Source: Cristatella mucedo
Taxonomy: Eukaryota > Bryozoa > Phylactolaemata > Cristatellidae
Direction: 5' to 3'
Assembly: GCA_009760855.2 (NCBI GenBank)
Contig: WPIO01000008.1
Location: forward strand, 515,001-579,000
Length of the DNA stretch: 64,000 nt
Part shown: positions 14,159 through 25,739 of the stretch, piece by piece
Position numbering within the stretch: the first letter of the stretch is position 1
How the letters are laid out: every line of letters begins with the position of its first letter
Position numbers and translations under genes: made by a program
The notes under the pieces: generated by a model
What the model saw: only the letters and a program-made list of their open reading frames with translations
The model's database searches: none
Told to the model about the DNA's origin: nothing

Positions 14159-14335
14159 GAATAATAATAAATAAATAATTCGTTTGTATAGTGCCCTAAG
14201 ACTGCTCAATCTCTATTCAGCCGCTTCCCATATGCCGCGGGGCTTGAGCCGATGACCTTGGCCAGACCTTAGTCAGGGCGAGCATTTTAACCGTCATCAT
14301 TTTAACCGTCATTGTAACCAAGTCGGAAAACCCGA
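14159..14335 (-). mobile_element. SINE-2 copy (tRNA head + LINE-A tail)
   Basis: The plus strand starts with (ATAA)n, then the LINE-A-like tail (GTGCCCTAAGA..CTCAATCTCTATTCAG), then the tRNA-like head in reverse (GGGGCTTGAGCC as the B-box and the TTAACCG side of the A-box). An ATTTTAACCGTC unit is duplicated near 14,284-14,312. It abuts the 5' end of the LINE-B fragment. Confidence 0.75.
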
Positions 14336-14339
14336 ATTA

Positions 14340-16557
14340 GGGCTGTAGCGAGTGCGGCAAGCTCACTTGCGAAACTTTTCCAAGCAGAAGTCCAATGGGA
14401 AAGCAGTCGTCCTCGAGACGTATGGAGACGCCAGCCAAAAAGAAACGTTTAATGAGCGCACTTTAAATTGCATGCGACACAAGCAAAGGCGATCGTCAGC
14501 CGTCGCGCAGACCGTCGTCTACTCTCGTTGTCGTTCGCGCTTAGCGAGAATTAACGATGCCGCGATTATCAGATACGCTGCATCTCAGACGAAATAAGGC
14601 GCTTAATCTGTATTTACAGTTCGCCTTGCTCAATTCGCGGATTAATTGCCATAAGACCGTGTGCTATCGATCGCTGGTCTTTAGTCAGTAACGTGCTAGT
14701 TGCCAGCGCCTTAATCCACTCCAGGGAGAATCCACTCCGTTTGTGGATTGCATGCAGTCGCCGTCGTTCGGCGACGCTGGCCGCTCTTTGAACGAATATT
14801 TTGTCCAAGTGCAAAAGCTTCGCCGCTACAAGGGGTGTATGCACCTACTTCGACAGTACAAGCTACAAGTTTATTTGGAGCGGCAATGCATTCGGAAAAT
14901 GGACGACGCGCAACGACAAACAGCTTCTTATGCGAGTACGTGCATGACGACGTGCAAGAAAATCCTGAGCTAGCGTTGACCTTGACCTGTTTCGCGCTTA
15001 TTAGATCGCGCGCGTGCACTGCCGTCAGTAGCGCTAGCGCGTGCTGCCAGCACACAGCATCGACACGCGACCACTGAACGTGATTTTGAAGTTTATTCAG
15101 ATTTTATTTTATTTTATACATGTACATGTTATTCTATTTAACTTATTCGGATTTTGAAGCTTGACGCAACCTTAAGAATTGCACGCTTGAGAATCTCAAA
15201 CGTGCAATGGCGCGCGGCGGCGCTTGCGATGCCAGTGCCGTACAGTTCCGCTGAGCCTATTAATAGTCGAGCGAGACATAATTTTTCGTCTGCTACCTAC
15301 TCTGGTGGCCCAACGATTCCGACGGACAGAGAACGGTACAAGTGAGGAAGTGCTACAGGTATGTGTCGCTACCAAAGTCGGTAGGCGAACGCGTCTCGCA
15401 CGCGTTCTTTCAACTCTCTGAGATACGTTTAGTACGAACCATCAAAAATCTTTGCGTCTACGCCATATTCGGCACTTGAAGGAAGATAATATCTTCAAGT
15501 GAATCCACGACAAATTTCAGCAGCTACTGGCGAGCGCTCGCTGTCAAGTTTATGCAACGGCCGCATGCGCCCTCGCTTATGCGTTAGTCCATCAGCAGCT
15601 CAGTCATATTGAACGCTGTAATTCACAACTCGGCGAAAACGGGAACTCGTTGCGGATGATTTAGACTCCGCCGCGTTTGCTTATCAGTGGAAATATGAAC
15701 ACTTGTTGAGACGAGACAGTCGGAGAAGAGTGACCGAGGACGCGCTTCCGCCGAGTGCTTCCGCGAGCAGCAGCCGAAGTGATGCCGAATCGTCGAACGT
15801 TCGAGAAATTGACTGACCGTGCAGGCTTCGTCTCCTTTCTCCGGTCTCGTAGATTGCGGCGCGCGTTCGCCGGGGACTTGCCACCATCGAGGCCAAGCAA
15901 ACGCGCGCCGCAGCTCGTTTGTCCGCTATGACCAGCGCTCTTAAAGCTCGCGGAGATAGATGCGAATGCATCTCCGCGAGCTTTACTCGTGCCTAACGGG
16001 GGATTTTACTTTTTACGCAACCCTGCGCGATGGCTAAGCTCTGCTTTAGCCTTTAACTATCAGTGCAGAGAGGCAGAAAAGATGCTGTGCTTGTTTGCCA
16101 CGGGCCGCGTGTTTGAGTCGATTCGTAGAGCTCCAAGACAACAGGTCGGTGGATAGTGAGCAAAATCCCGAAGCAATACATGGGACGTGCTGCAGTGAGT
16201 AATTATAATGTGCCAGGTGAAAGCCTTACTCAGAAAATATATGTTTCTCTATTGAAGCCTTTAGGTTTAGGCTTTAGATGCTACAACGCCGTGATTTTTT
16301 AAGTACTCCCACCAGGGTTCATTCGTTGAGGCGGCATGTACATTTTCCCGGCCAGCTGAGCTTTTGCTTGTTATAGTCGAGGTCCTGCACTGCTTTTGTA
16401 CAGCCAGAAAACAGTATGCTTATGGTAAATTATGATACTTTGATATTGCTTATTAGTTGACTAGTAAAATGTCTCGGCAGTTAAACTGAGTATCCTGTAT
16501 GGTAGTCTCGAAGTCAGGCTTTACATGAAAATCCCTCGTTCGAAGGCCTGAGGATAT
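14340..16557. other. Unassigned unique sequence
   Basis: No gene recognised in 2.2 kb. Short open frames overlap each other without family resemblance. It holds the hairpin at 15,943-15,984. Confidence 0.45.
15943..15984. repeat. Perfect inverted repeat, 15-bp arms
   Basis: AAAGCTCGCGGAGAT (15,943-15,957) is matched by its reverse complement at 15,970-15,984 across a 12-nt loop. Confidence 0.92.
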
Positions 16558-16620
16558 GATAATAATAATAGTAATAATATCAATACACTTCTAGCCCCCT
16601 AAGACAACTAAAGCTAGGTT
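16558..16620 (-). mobile_element. LINE-A/SINE-2 tail fragment
   Basis: (TAA)n on the plus strand is followed by CACTTCTAGCCCCCTAAGACAACTAAAG, a diverged form of the tail box. No head is recognisable after it. Confidence 0.55.
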
Positions 16621-16779
16621 GGTGGACCTCAGTCGCCCAAAGCCGAAGCGCGAACTTGGCGTCTTTTACTGCGAGTCAAGCGGCTAGGGGGGATTAATCC
16701 AAAATATCCTTCTCGGGAGACCCTTGCCGAGCTGGGTAAGAGCGATCGGTGAGTCTGCAAATCCGCCGTCGCACCTGAC

Positions 16780-18202
16780 TAAGTTTTAGAGCTAATCACT
16801 CCACATAGTCGGCATTGTTTCGGGTGTACAACGACCTACTTAGGAATGCAGACGTGGGTAGAGTATCTCTGCTTGTCTTGCTTGATCTTTCGGCTGCTTT
16901 TGATACTATCGCTCACCTAGTCCTTCTAGAGCGCCTCTCATCTTGCCTGTGCATCACTGGCACTGCTCTGCAGTGGTTCACGTCCTATCTCAGTGGGAGA
17001 TTCCAGAATATTGATGTGAACGGACAAAGATCGTCCGAGATACCTCTGAAATATGGGGTATCTCAAGGCTCCGTGTTTGCTCCGGTTCTTTTCATGGTTT
17101 ATACCCTTCCTCTTGCCGATGTGATTGCCAATCGCAATCTAGGCTTTCCCTTCTATGCAGATAACACTCAGTTGTACCTTTGCTTGATCCATCCCAGCCC
17201 CCAGCACCTTGAATTCTCTCAACTCACTTGCTGCATGTATTGATGACATCAGCGAACGGATGGCAGTAAATTTCCTTAAATTGAACGACAATGTAATGTA
17301 TCTCCATCTGTAACTCCAAAGCAATAAAGACTATTCGGGTGTTACTCAGGAGAGTTTTGTATAGCACACTCACAGCCTAAGAGGCTTTCGGTACTCATTC
17401 GGTAGCCAACAGACTTCGTCTCACGAAACAAAGAGAAAGTGGGAAGCATAGCGAGTCAGGAGAGCAGTTGAGGTAATGAGTAGCATGGAAGTAGCAGCTC
17501 GGGACCGCTGAAAAGGATAAGCCATAGCCGGAAGCAAGAGGATGGTTGTTGCGTAAGAATTGTGGAAGCGAGTTCCACAGTCTAGGACCTGCAGAGCTAA
17601 AGCTACCAACTTACCAGTTATGGGCGAACCAAGTGTGATTCAGAAATTGAAAAAGCTGATGCTCAAAATTGGCCATGCTCACAATCGGCTCTGTCAGCAT
17701 GTCTCCTGTCGAATCTGCACAAAATCTGTCATGTTCCAAAGTGACCTTTCGTTAGACGACCACATCAGCGCTCCACAGTCAAATCTGCCTTCTTTCAGCT
17801 GCATAACGTTGCTAAAATTCGGGCTTGTTTAGATAGGGGTACCACATTCAAGTTTATCCATGCATTTGTGATAACCAGTCTTGACTTCTGTAACTTGCTG
17901 CTGGCTCGCCAACCGGACTGTGCAATCAGGCGCTTACAGATGGTGCAAAACTCTGCAGCTAGGCTTGTCTGTCACGAGCGTTGCAGTTGCCACATCACGC
18001 CACTTCTCACCTACGTGCACTGTCTATCATTCAAGCAAAGCATCGACTTCAAAGCATTGGTCACTCACTTTTAGGTCCCTTCATTCTTTGGCTCCAGTCT
18101 ACCTAGCAGATCTGCTGCCGTACCAGGCCAAGCATCGTACCACCACCTTTTCGGACTCCAACTGTTTACCAATACCTCGTACACACCTAAAATCCTTTGG
18201 AT
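16780..18202 (+). mobile_element. LINE-A copy, RT domain to C-terminus, interrupted by LINE-B
   Basis: The plus frame gives H-S-T-stop-S-A-L-F-R-V-Y-N-D-L-L, then L-L-D-L-S-A-A-F-D-T-I-A-H (RT motif A, near 16,876) and Y-G-V-S-Q-G-S-V (motif B, near 17,056). Next is F-Y-A-D-N-T-Q-L-Y-L (motif C, near 17,151), where the second catalytic Asp of YADD is Asn. After the inserted LINE-B piece (17,289-17,608) the frame resumes with V-M-G-E-P-S-V-I-Q-K-L and S-L-D-F-C-N-L-L-L. It ends at L-K-S-F-G near 18,202 without a 3' UTR. The RT would copy LINE RNA at a nicked chromosomal site; this copy cannot. Confidence 0.88.
17289..17608 (-). mobile_element. LINE-B 3' fragment nested in LINE-A
   Basis: The minus strand carries a stretch of LINE-B C-terminus (C-R-S-stop-T-V-E-L-A-S-type remains) and its 3' end GTAACACCCG..AGTTACAGATGGAGATACATT. 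It corresponds to 12,645-12,990. The LINE-A protein reads L-K-L-N-D before it and N-L-P-V-M-G after it, so the insertion is younger than the host copy. Confidence 0.85.
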
Positions 18203-18769
18203 CTCTCGTCGAGGACCGCACGCCGTTGCCACTCGAGGTTGCTGAGAGAGTGCTAGGAGCTGAGACTCGATCGTGCCACCGCTTCTGCGTCTGCGAGCAT
18301 CGCTCGGCAGAGGCCGAGAGCGGAGCCCGAGAGAGCCCCGGCTTCCAATGGTGGTGGTGATGATAAGCAAAAATTGAACAAAAAATCTAGGATTCGTTGC
18401 AGTGCGTCCCTCCGGAGTGCAGCTGCTTGGCCGTGAGTCGCCGGGCACCGTCCTGCCACCGACATAGTCTCTGAGGAACGTCGGAGGCACTGCTAGGCGA
18501 TGGCGGTCGAGCTGCAGTACTGCCACGCCTCCTCAAGTCCTCTGCGTTCGGTTTGGGGCCAGCTCGGGTAAGCCCTCTCGCGCCCCTCCCCCACCCCGAA
18601 GCTCAGTCCACTCTGCCCCCTATTAGCAAGCATGTTGTTCGCTGGGCTGTCTGGCTGCTCTCCTGCGAGGCCAAGTAGACAGGATCAGGTCTATTCAAAT
18701 CTGCATAAATCTGCATGCAGCAGCAGGTCTAAAATCGAATGGCTCACCCACTCAGCTTCCTTTTCCGGG

Positions 18770-18801
18770 GACCTAACCGAGCTGATGTGCTCGGTTAGGT
18801 C
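18770..18801. repeat. Perfect inverted repeat, 13-bp arms
   Basis: GACCTAACCGAGC (18,770-18,782) pairs with GCTCGGTTAGGTC (18,789-18,801) across 6 nt. No T-run follows that would suggest a terminator. Confidence 0.92.
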
Positions 18802-18867
18802 ACTGTCCTCCGGGCGTAACCTCCGAGTGCACTTGCCATGCAGCAGACATCTTCTAGGTCGCTGTAG

Positions 18868-20040
<1,173 letters not shown>

Positions 20041-21394
20041 TGTCTTAGCGAAAGAGAACATTTTTGCGCCCAGCGTTGCTAACGAAGGGTTGCTTCGGCC
20101 CGCTCGGCCGGCTGCTGCGCGCCCACTCGACGGATGCCGGACGAGAGGCTCGCTCGCCTGCTCGCGGCAGCGCTCTCACCGGAGCGCACGCCCTGCGCTC
20201 TCCTCCGCTCAGTGGCGCATGGATAGCCGCGCGGAGGAGACGCCGGCAGCAGACGACCGCGGCGGCTATGTGGAGCTCTTTCTCTCTCCTCTCTTGTGCT
20301 TCATCGGCCATTAAGTTGTGACCAGGCTTGCCACGTCCGTCGTCATTCTCAACGGTGAGTCCGGCAACTCGGCGCCAGCGCTGCGTCCGCGCAGAGCAAG
20401 TGTTGCGCAGAGCGCGCCTGTCCGTAGCTCCGCACAAGGCCACGACGACTGGGCGATCATCGAGCCGGTGACGGTCGTTTGCGCAGCACCCCAGAAAAGC
20501 ATTCAGGCGTGCCAGCGAGGTGCCGCGTAGGCACCATCGTTGCTCGGCGTGCACTGCGTTGCTAGGCGCACCCTCTTCTTTCGTGAGCAGTACAGCGTGG
20601 CCGCGTGCAACGATGACTACGGGAGGTGGAGACAGCAACTGCAACTGCAGAGCAATAGCAGCAGCGGCAGCAGTGCTTGCAGTGGCTGTTGTAGTGCCTC
20701 GCAGGCCGAGGTACCTCGGAGGCAGTTTCGTGTGTCGCTTTGTCGCCCTGCCCGCTCGGTGCCTGGTGCCCCCCCCCTGCCATTTTCTTAGGTGCAGCTG
20801 CTCCCAGCCACCATTTTGGCTGCTAGCAGCAGCTGCTCCACAGCTCGAATGCAGCGGAAAAGAGACTACAGATGCCTTTTTGGCATTGAACCGAAACAGG
20901 GTTTGAAAAGCATTCACTGCAGGGATATGCACCACAATTTCGAGGTGACCGGAGCAAGACCTCCAACCCTAGCAGTAGCAGCAGCAGTAGCCACAGCAGC
21001 AGCACGCTTCTTGCAGCAACGGGTATTGCTGTTGTTGCTGCTGGAAAGAGAGTGCATTGCACGTGTGCCTACTTGAATTCGCCGACCGGCCGCTTGCCCT
21101 TGCTGAGAATGATGCAGAGATGCAGTTTGGGCACATCGAAGCTGCACCATTACAGTACTAGGACATATGGGGGCAGGGTGGAGTCCAAAGCAAAGGCTGT
21201 CCAAAGGAAATGAAGCAGAGAGTGTTGGAGCACTAAGCTGACTAACCAAGATTTCAGGTGCAAGCACTGCACAACAATAGCTGATCTCTCCAGCGAACCA
21301 GGTGCATTTCTTTAGCAGCCATCTGGTCGAAACAGGACCTCAGAGTCGCATGCACGACAAGTTCAAAATTGAAAAGTCCTTCCTTTTTAGAAAC
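20041..21394. other. GC-rich segment with overlapping long open frames
   Basis: A minus-strand frame of 296 codons (20,935-20,045) and several overlapping plus frames exist. All are rich in Arg/Ala/Pro and share no recognisable domain, as expected where GC-rich DNA has few stop codons. An exon cannot be excluded. CAG/GCA runs occur near 20,650 and 20,970-21,005. Confidence 0.35.
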
Positions 21395-21476
21395 TATAAA
21401 GTGTCAAGAAAGAGATTGAGTTCTCTGGGGGCGCTATATCACATGCATTATTGTTATTGTTATTGTTATTATTAAA
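21395..21476 (+). mobile_element. LINE-A/SINE-2 tail fragment
   Basis: The plus strand has AAGTGTCAAGAAAGAGATTG..GGGCGCTATATCACATGCATTATT followed by (GTTATT)n. Confidence 0.75.
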
Positions 21477-21479
21477 AGT

Positions 21480-22330
21480 TGGTACCATAGAGGGTCTGGA
21501 GGTGGTCTTGTTTCGACTTGATCTTCAAAATCATCGATGCGTTCCGCTGAGTATCCCTTTATGGTGCACTTCGAGCTCTTCATATGGGAATCAGATCATG
21601 AGGCAGCCAGCGGAAAAGGTAATAGCCGAAGGTTTGCATTCACGGGAAGTACTTAGCTGACGGCCATTTCCTACCTCCCTAACAAAGCGATTTTTCTCAC
21701 GGTCACTTCGGGGTGGAGCAAGTTGGAATCGAACCTTTAAGGAAAGCTGACCGTCTAAACTTGTTACAAGAAGTAAGACCGAAGCAGGAAGCAAGCATGA
21801 CAGATATAGGATAGAAGCAAGGCGGTCCGTGTACGCTCGGTTTAGAAGCAATTAAGCAGGCGGTCTGCAATTATCGGACACCTCTGACGTCATTGCCTAC
21901 ATCCGGCGTAGGATCTGTTCCTCCGAACGGTGACGTCGAGCCGCTCTTCGAAGCCACCACCATATGGTCTCGCGTCGAAAGTCATTAAGCAGTTGATCCG
22001 TGCGATTCGTTGCCTTGAGGACAGGCTGACTTTTCATCGACTTCGAGCTGAGGCTATTAACTTAGTTGTCGACGGTGGCATCGACCGGCCTCTTCACGAG
22101 ATGGGATCTGTCCACTACTTTGTGCTAGCGAGAGCTGGACTGTCGCCATTTAGTTCGAGCCTGGTCGGATGTCTGGCTAGAAGCGCCATAGCTTGAAAGG
22201 GGAGAGAAGCGATACAATTTTATTCGAGCTCAGGATTGTTAAGCCTGGTGTGGTCATGATGAATGTTCCTACGAAGTGCCTGCTCATTGTGAATGACGTG
22301 GACGATGCCAAGCTGATAAATAGATGGTTG
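21480..22330. other. Unassigned spacer
   Basis: No gene or repeat family recognised. Confidence 0.4.
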
Positions 22331-22334
22331 ACGG

Positions 22335-22840
22335 TAATAATAGTAATAGAAATAATAAAATAAGTGTTTGGTCTCCTAAGGTATGAGTGTATCCCTAGAA
22401 GAGCTAAGTTTCTTTCTGGGGCACTTTGCATATCATGGAAAGGAAGCATGTCAACTGATTAGTGAAAATAGCTTGTACAATTTTAGCACTCGCGAAAGCA
22501 CTTAAAGCACAACTCACATTGACGAAGCATTTGCTATTAGGAGCAGGTGAGGTTTTAGCTTTCTTTAAACGTCTAGTCGGGTGATGCCGTGATCTCAGTT
22601 GGGTACGGCTTTGAGTGCACAGAACCAGAAGGCGAAATCTCGCAAATTTTTAATTTGCTCATAGAGGCAGAGCTAAGCGAAGAGAGAATAACGTGCTGAT
22701 GGTACAGAGGAGTAAATATTTCTGATCGGTCCAGGCCCGAGCAAGAGTATGAGGGAACCTGGCAGTGAGTGACAGGACCTAGGCTCGTCGATTCGTGCCT
22801 TGATGGAGAGCCAAAGCAGGCTGGAGGAACGTTGGTAATC
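22335..22840 (-). mobile_element. LINE-A 3' part, strongly diverged
   Basis: (TAATAG)n on the plus strand is followed by TAGAAGAGCTAAGTTTCTTTCTGGGGCACTTTGCAT, then UTR, then decayed coding sequence. On the minus strand the relics of L-H-S-x-A-P-A-Y-L and the W-L-S-I-K/R region near 22,800 follow the same order as copy 3. Confidence 0.6.
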
Positions 22841-22844
22841 ATCG

Positions 22845-23240
22845 TCGACTCCGATAATTCCGCCAACAAATTCGGTTTCTCCGGCGGTTGGTTCTATTAT
22901 AAATCTCCAGTTGCTATCAGTAAGGAGATGCAGAGCGAAAGTGAAGCATGCATGCCTTGTCGCAGCTGCAAACCTCGCCATCGTGCTCCTTTTATGCTGG
23001 CATAAAATGTGATCGAAGCAAGGCGCCATCATATGGAGTGTATCGCAAGTATGTTGAGCAATTCTTGCTTAAAATTACACCGTTTGTTTATTGTACACGT
23101 GGTGGAAGGCCAAACTTGTGATTTTAAATAAGTACTAAAATGTCTTAGAAATTAAAATACAACCACGAAAAAACCAGAAGAGCAATGCAGAAAAAGTCCA
23201 TAGCTCCTGAAGAAGCGTTTCCGGGTACTGTGCGTGTGTA

Positions 23241-23276
<36 letters not shown>

Positions 23277-24700
23277 AATTGTGTGTGTGCTCGTGTGTGC
23301 GTATGTGCATGCGAGAATGAGACGCTGCGAGTTATTTGTCAGATAATCAGCGAAATTAACTTAGGCCACTAAAGTCTTCGTAGGATCGCCGAGCGGGTCG
23401 ACGACCGAAGGGTTCGTCTCTAAGAGTGTGACAAACTTGCTCCAACACCACATCTCATAGACAGTGCGTCCGCCTCGAAGTTGGTGTTTGTCAATCGCCA
23501 CGCTGGCAAAAGAATGTGCTCAAAATCAACTTTTCTAACATATGGCTAGGCAAAATTTTACCGCAGATATTGCCAGAGTAATGGAAAACTGACCGCTCGA
23601 CCGCCGATCCACGCAGTTGCTCCACTCAGTGAGTACCTTAAGGGGGAATGTCGAATTAATCGATCACCACTTCCGCTCCCACATGAGCTGGCTTTTACTA
23701 CTGCAATGTCATTGCAAATCGTGGTGGTACTGGAATGTTATAAACTTAACAGCAGGAACGTGGAGCTAGGCAGAAAAGAATTTTATTTCGAGAAGTTTTG
23801 CTCTATAATTTAATAGGGTAATTGTCGAGTACTTACACAACATTTCCACCAGCTTCGACGAGCCTCTGGTTGAGCTTCAAGCGCTCACTCGCTTTTCAGT
23901 TCTAGCCAGCGACAAGAGCGAACCTATCGGTGCCTTTAAGCGGGTGGTGAAAAAATAACGATAAACAAATAAAAATGAAATAAAATAAATAACCAGGGGA
24001 GCTGCCGGAGAAGAGCCGCTTTTCGAATGCAGTCGGTAGTTTAGCGACATGCTCTAACTCGCTTTCCAACATATGCAAAGTTCCTAGAACGAGATGTTGT
24101 TCTGTTTGGGCGAAATAAAAATGTCCGATTACTGTTTTGGTCATTATCCTGTATACACCGGGACGTCTATGTGATCTAGTAGTTGGCGAGGTAATCTGTG
24201 GAGGCTGAGGTCTTAAGCTGGAATCTTGGTGTCCAGTAGAACGCTTTCGTCGGAAATCGCCACAACCTGGCTGTCTGCCATAAAGGACGGACGTCAGGGC
24301 GGCAGTTCGAACTTCTGGCTGAAAGCACCCTCGAAGCCAGTCCAAATGGTCTGACTCACGTGTGAACAAGGTCGCAGGATGCATCATCTTATATAATTAT
24401 TTACACATTGACAGATATGCATTTATAATATATAGTTATATAAGAATCTACACATAATGGCTCAGGTTTATCCATACTTAAGCTGTATTGCATTTACACT
24501 GTCTCAGGCCGCTACAAGCGTGAGCGAACGATCCTGAGGTAATTAATTCTGCGACACGAGCGATCCTCACTAAGCTCGTCGTCGCTTTTAGCCTCGAATT
24601 TTTTTCACCGACGTAGTCCTGCAGAGTGCTTATAATGAACGACGTGCGATTTGTAAACACTTCCTCCATAGAAGCTCGGATTCCGCTAGTCCAAAACTGT
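22845..24700. other. Unassigned spacer with (GT)n
   Basis: No gene recognised. A (GT)n tract lies at 23,242-23,272 and continues imperfectly to about 23,312. Confidence 0.5.
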
Positions 24701-24704
24701 GCAA

Positions 24705-24975
24705 ATAGAGTTTTCCATTTCGCACTCAAAACCTGGACGTCTTTCTTCGGTGGTGCGGTAGCCAACAGACTACTGCAAACGCAAAACGAAAGTGAGTCGC
24801 ACAGCTGAGAGTCACGGTGGCAGTCAAGGAAGTAAGTAGCACGGGAGTCACGATGGCAGTCAAGGAAGTAAGTAGCGCGGGAGTCACGATGGCAGTCAAG
24901 GAAGTAAGTAGCACGGAAGTAGTTGCTCACGATGGCCGGAAAGGATGTACATGTACCGGTAAGGATGGCCGGTAA
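24705..24975 (-). mobile_element. LINE-B 3' fragment with internal tandem expansion
   Basis: The plus-strand text CGGTAGCCAACAGACT..AAACGAAAGTG and GTCAAGGAAGTAAGTAGCACGG parallels the LINE-B copy at 17,390-17,500. Within it a 36-bp unit is repeated about three times (24,811-24,925), then a GGATGGCCGGTAA-type unit repeats to 24,975. Confidence 0.65.
24811..24925. repeat. 36-bp tandem repeat, about 3 copies
   Basis: The unit begins GTCACGATGGCAGTCAAGGA. In the minus frame it reads R-A-T-Y-F-L-D-C-H-R-D-S three times, but the frame is a LINE relic and not a gene. Confidence 0.9.
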
Positions 24976-25004
24976 GGATGGCCGGAAAGGATGTGTGCGG
25001 TATA

Positions 25005-25090
25005 GAGAATACGCACACGTTTTACCCGAGGCTCTTTCGTAACACCCATGTGACTTTGTGGAGTTACAGACGGAGATACATACATACATT
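25005..25090 (+). mobile_element. LINE-B 3' end fragment (plus strand)
   Basis: CGTAACACCCATGTGACTTT and GTTACAGACGGAGATACAT are the terminal LINE-B sequences, followed by (ACAT)n. It lies in inverted orientation to the LINE-B fragment immediately to its left. Confidence 0.75.
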
Positions 25091-25737
25091 CATGACGCCA
25101 CTTCTGTCGGAGCTTCGCTGGCTTCCCGTCAGGCATCGAATCGAATTCTTCAAGATGCTGATCCAGTAGTCTAGCTTGCAGGTCACTTCACTCTTGCACC
25201 GGCCTTGACCTGTTCTTGTTCTTCCAAAGCACCGTCGCACCACCAGTAATACTCAGCATCTAGTCATTTCGCCGTCCCTCGCTAAATTGAAATTGAAAGC
25301 TGAGTTGAAATCTTTTAATGATCGAGCTCTCAGCTCGTATGCACCGAAAGTCTGGAACGCGCCTTTGGCTATGGTCACTAACCGGCAATTTACTTTCGTC
25401 ATTTAAGTCTCATCTAAAGATGCACCTGTTTCCCCTTGCCCTAGTGAGCTTATCCATTTGATTCGTTCCGGTGCACTTTGCATGCCTCCCTGTGTACGAT
25501 TCAGTCCACACTACTAGCTAGAGCTTCAACTAATCGGCTGACATTAATGTCTTCATGCCTGCTTTAGCGTGCTGGCCAAAGCGCGGTACTTGATTGCTCG
25601 ATTGCATGTTTGATGGCGTGCACGTCACTAAGCCATAGACATCAATTCTAAAGTAGCGAGTTGTAAAGTTAGAGATTAAGTCCTCATTGGGTGCTATAAA
25701 AATTGCTTATTATTATCACTATAATTATTAAAAAGAA
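25091..25737 (+). mobile_element. LINE C-terminus and L2-like tail (LINE-A relative)
   Basis: The plus frame begins M-T-P-L-L-S-E-L-R-W-L-P-V-R-H-R-I-E-F. After frameshifts it gives D-R-A-L-S-S-Y-A-P-K-V-W-N. The tail AGAGATTAAGTCCTCATTGGGTGCTATAAAAATTGC and TTATTATTA close it. It is more diverged from LINE-A copies 1-3 than they are from each other and may be a separate subfamily. Confidence 0.75.
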
Positions 25738-25739
25738 CT

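Noticed and set aside
18770-18801. Intrinsic transcription terminator
   Set aside because: No following T-run and no bacterial context.
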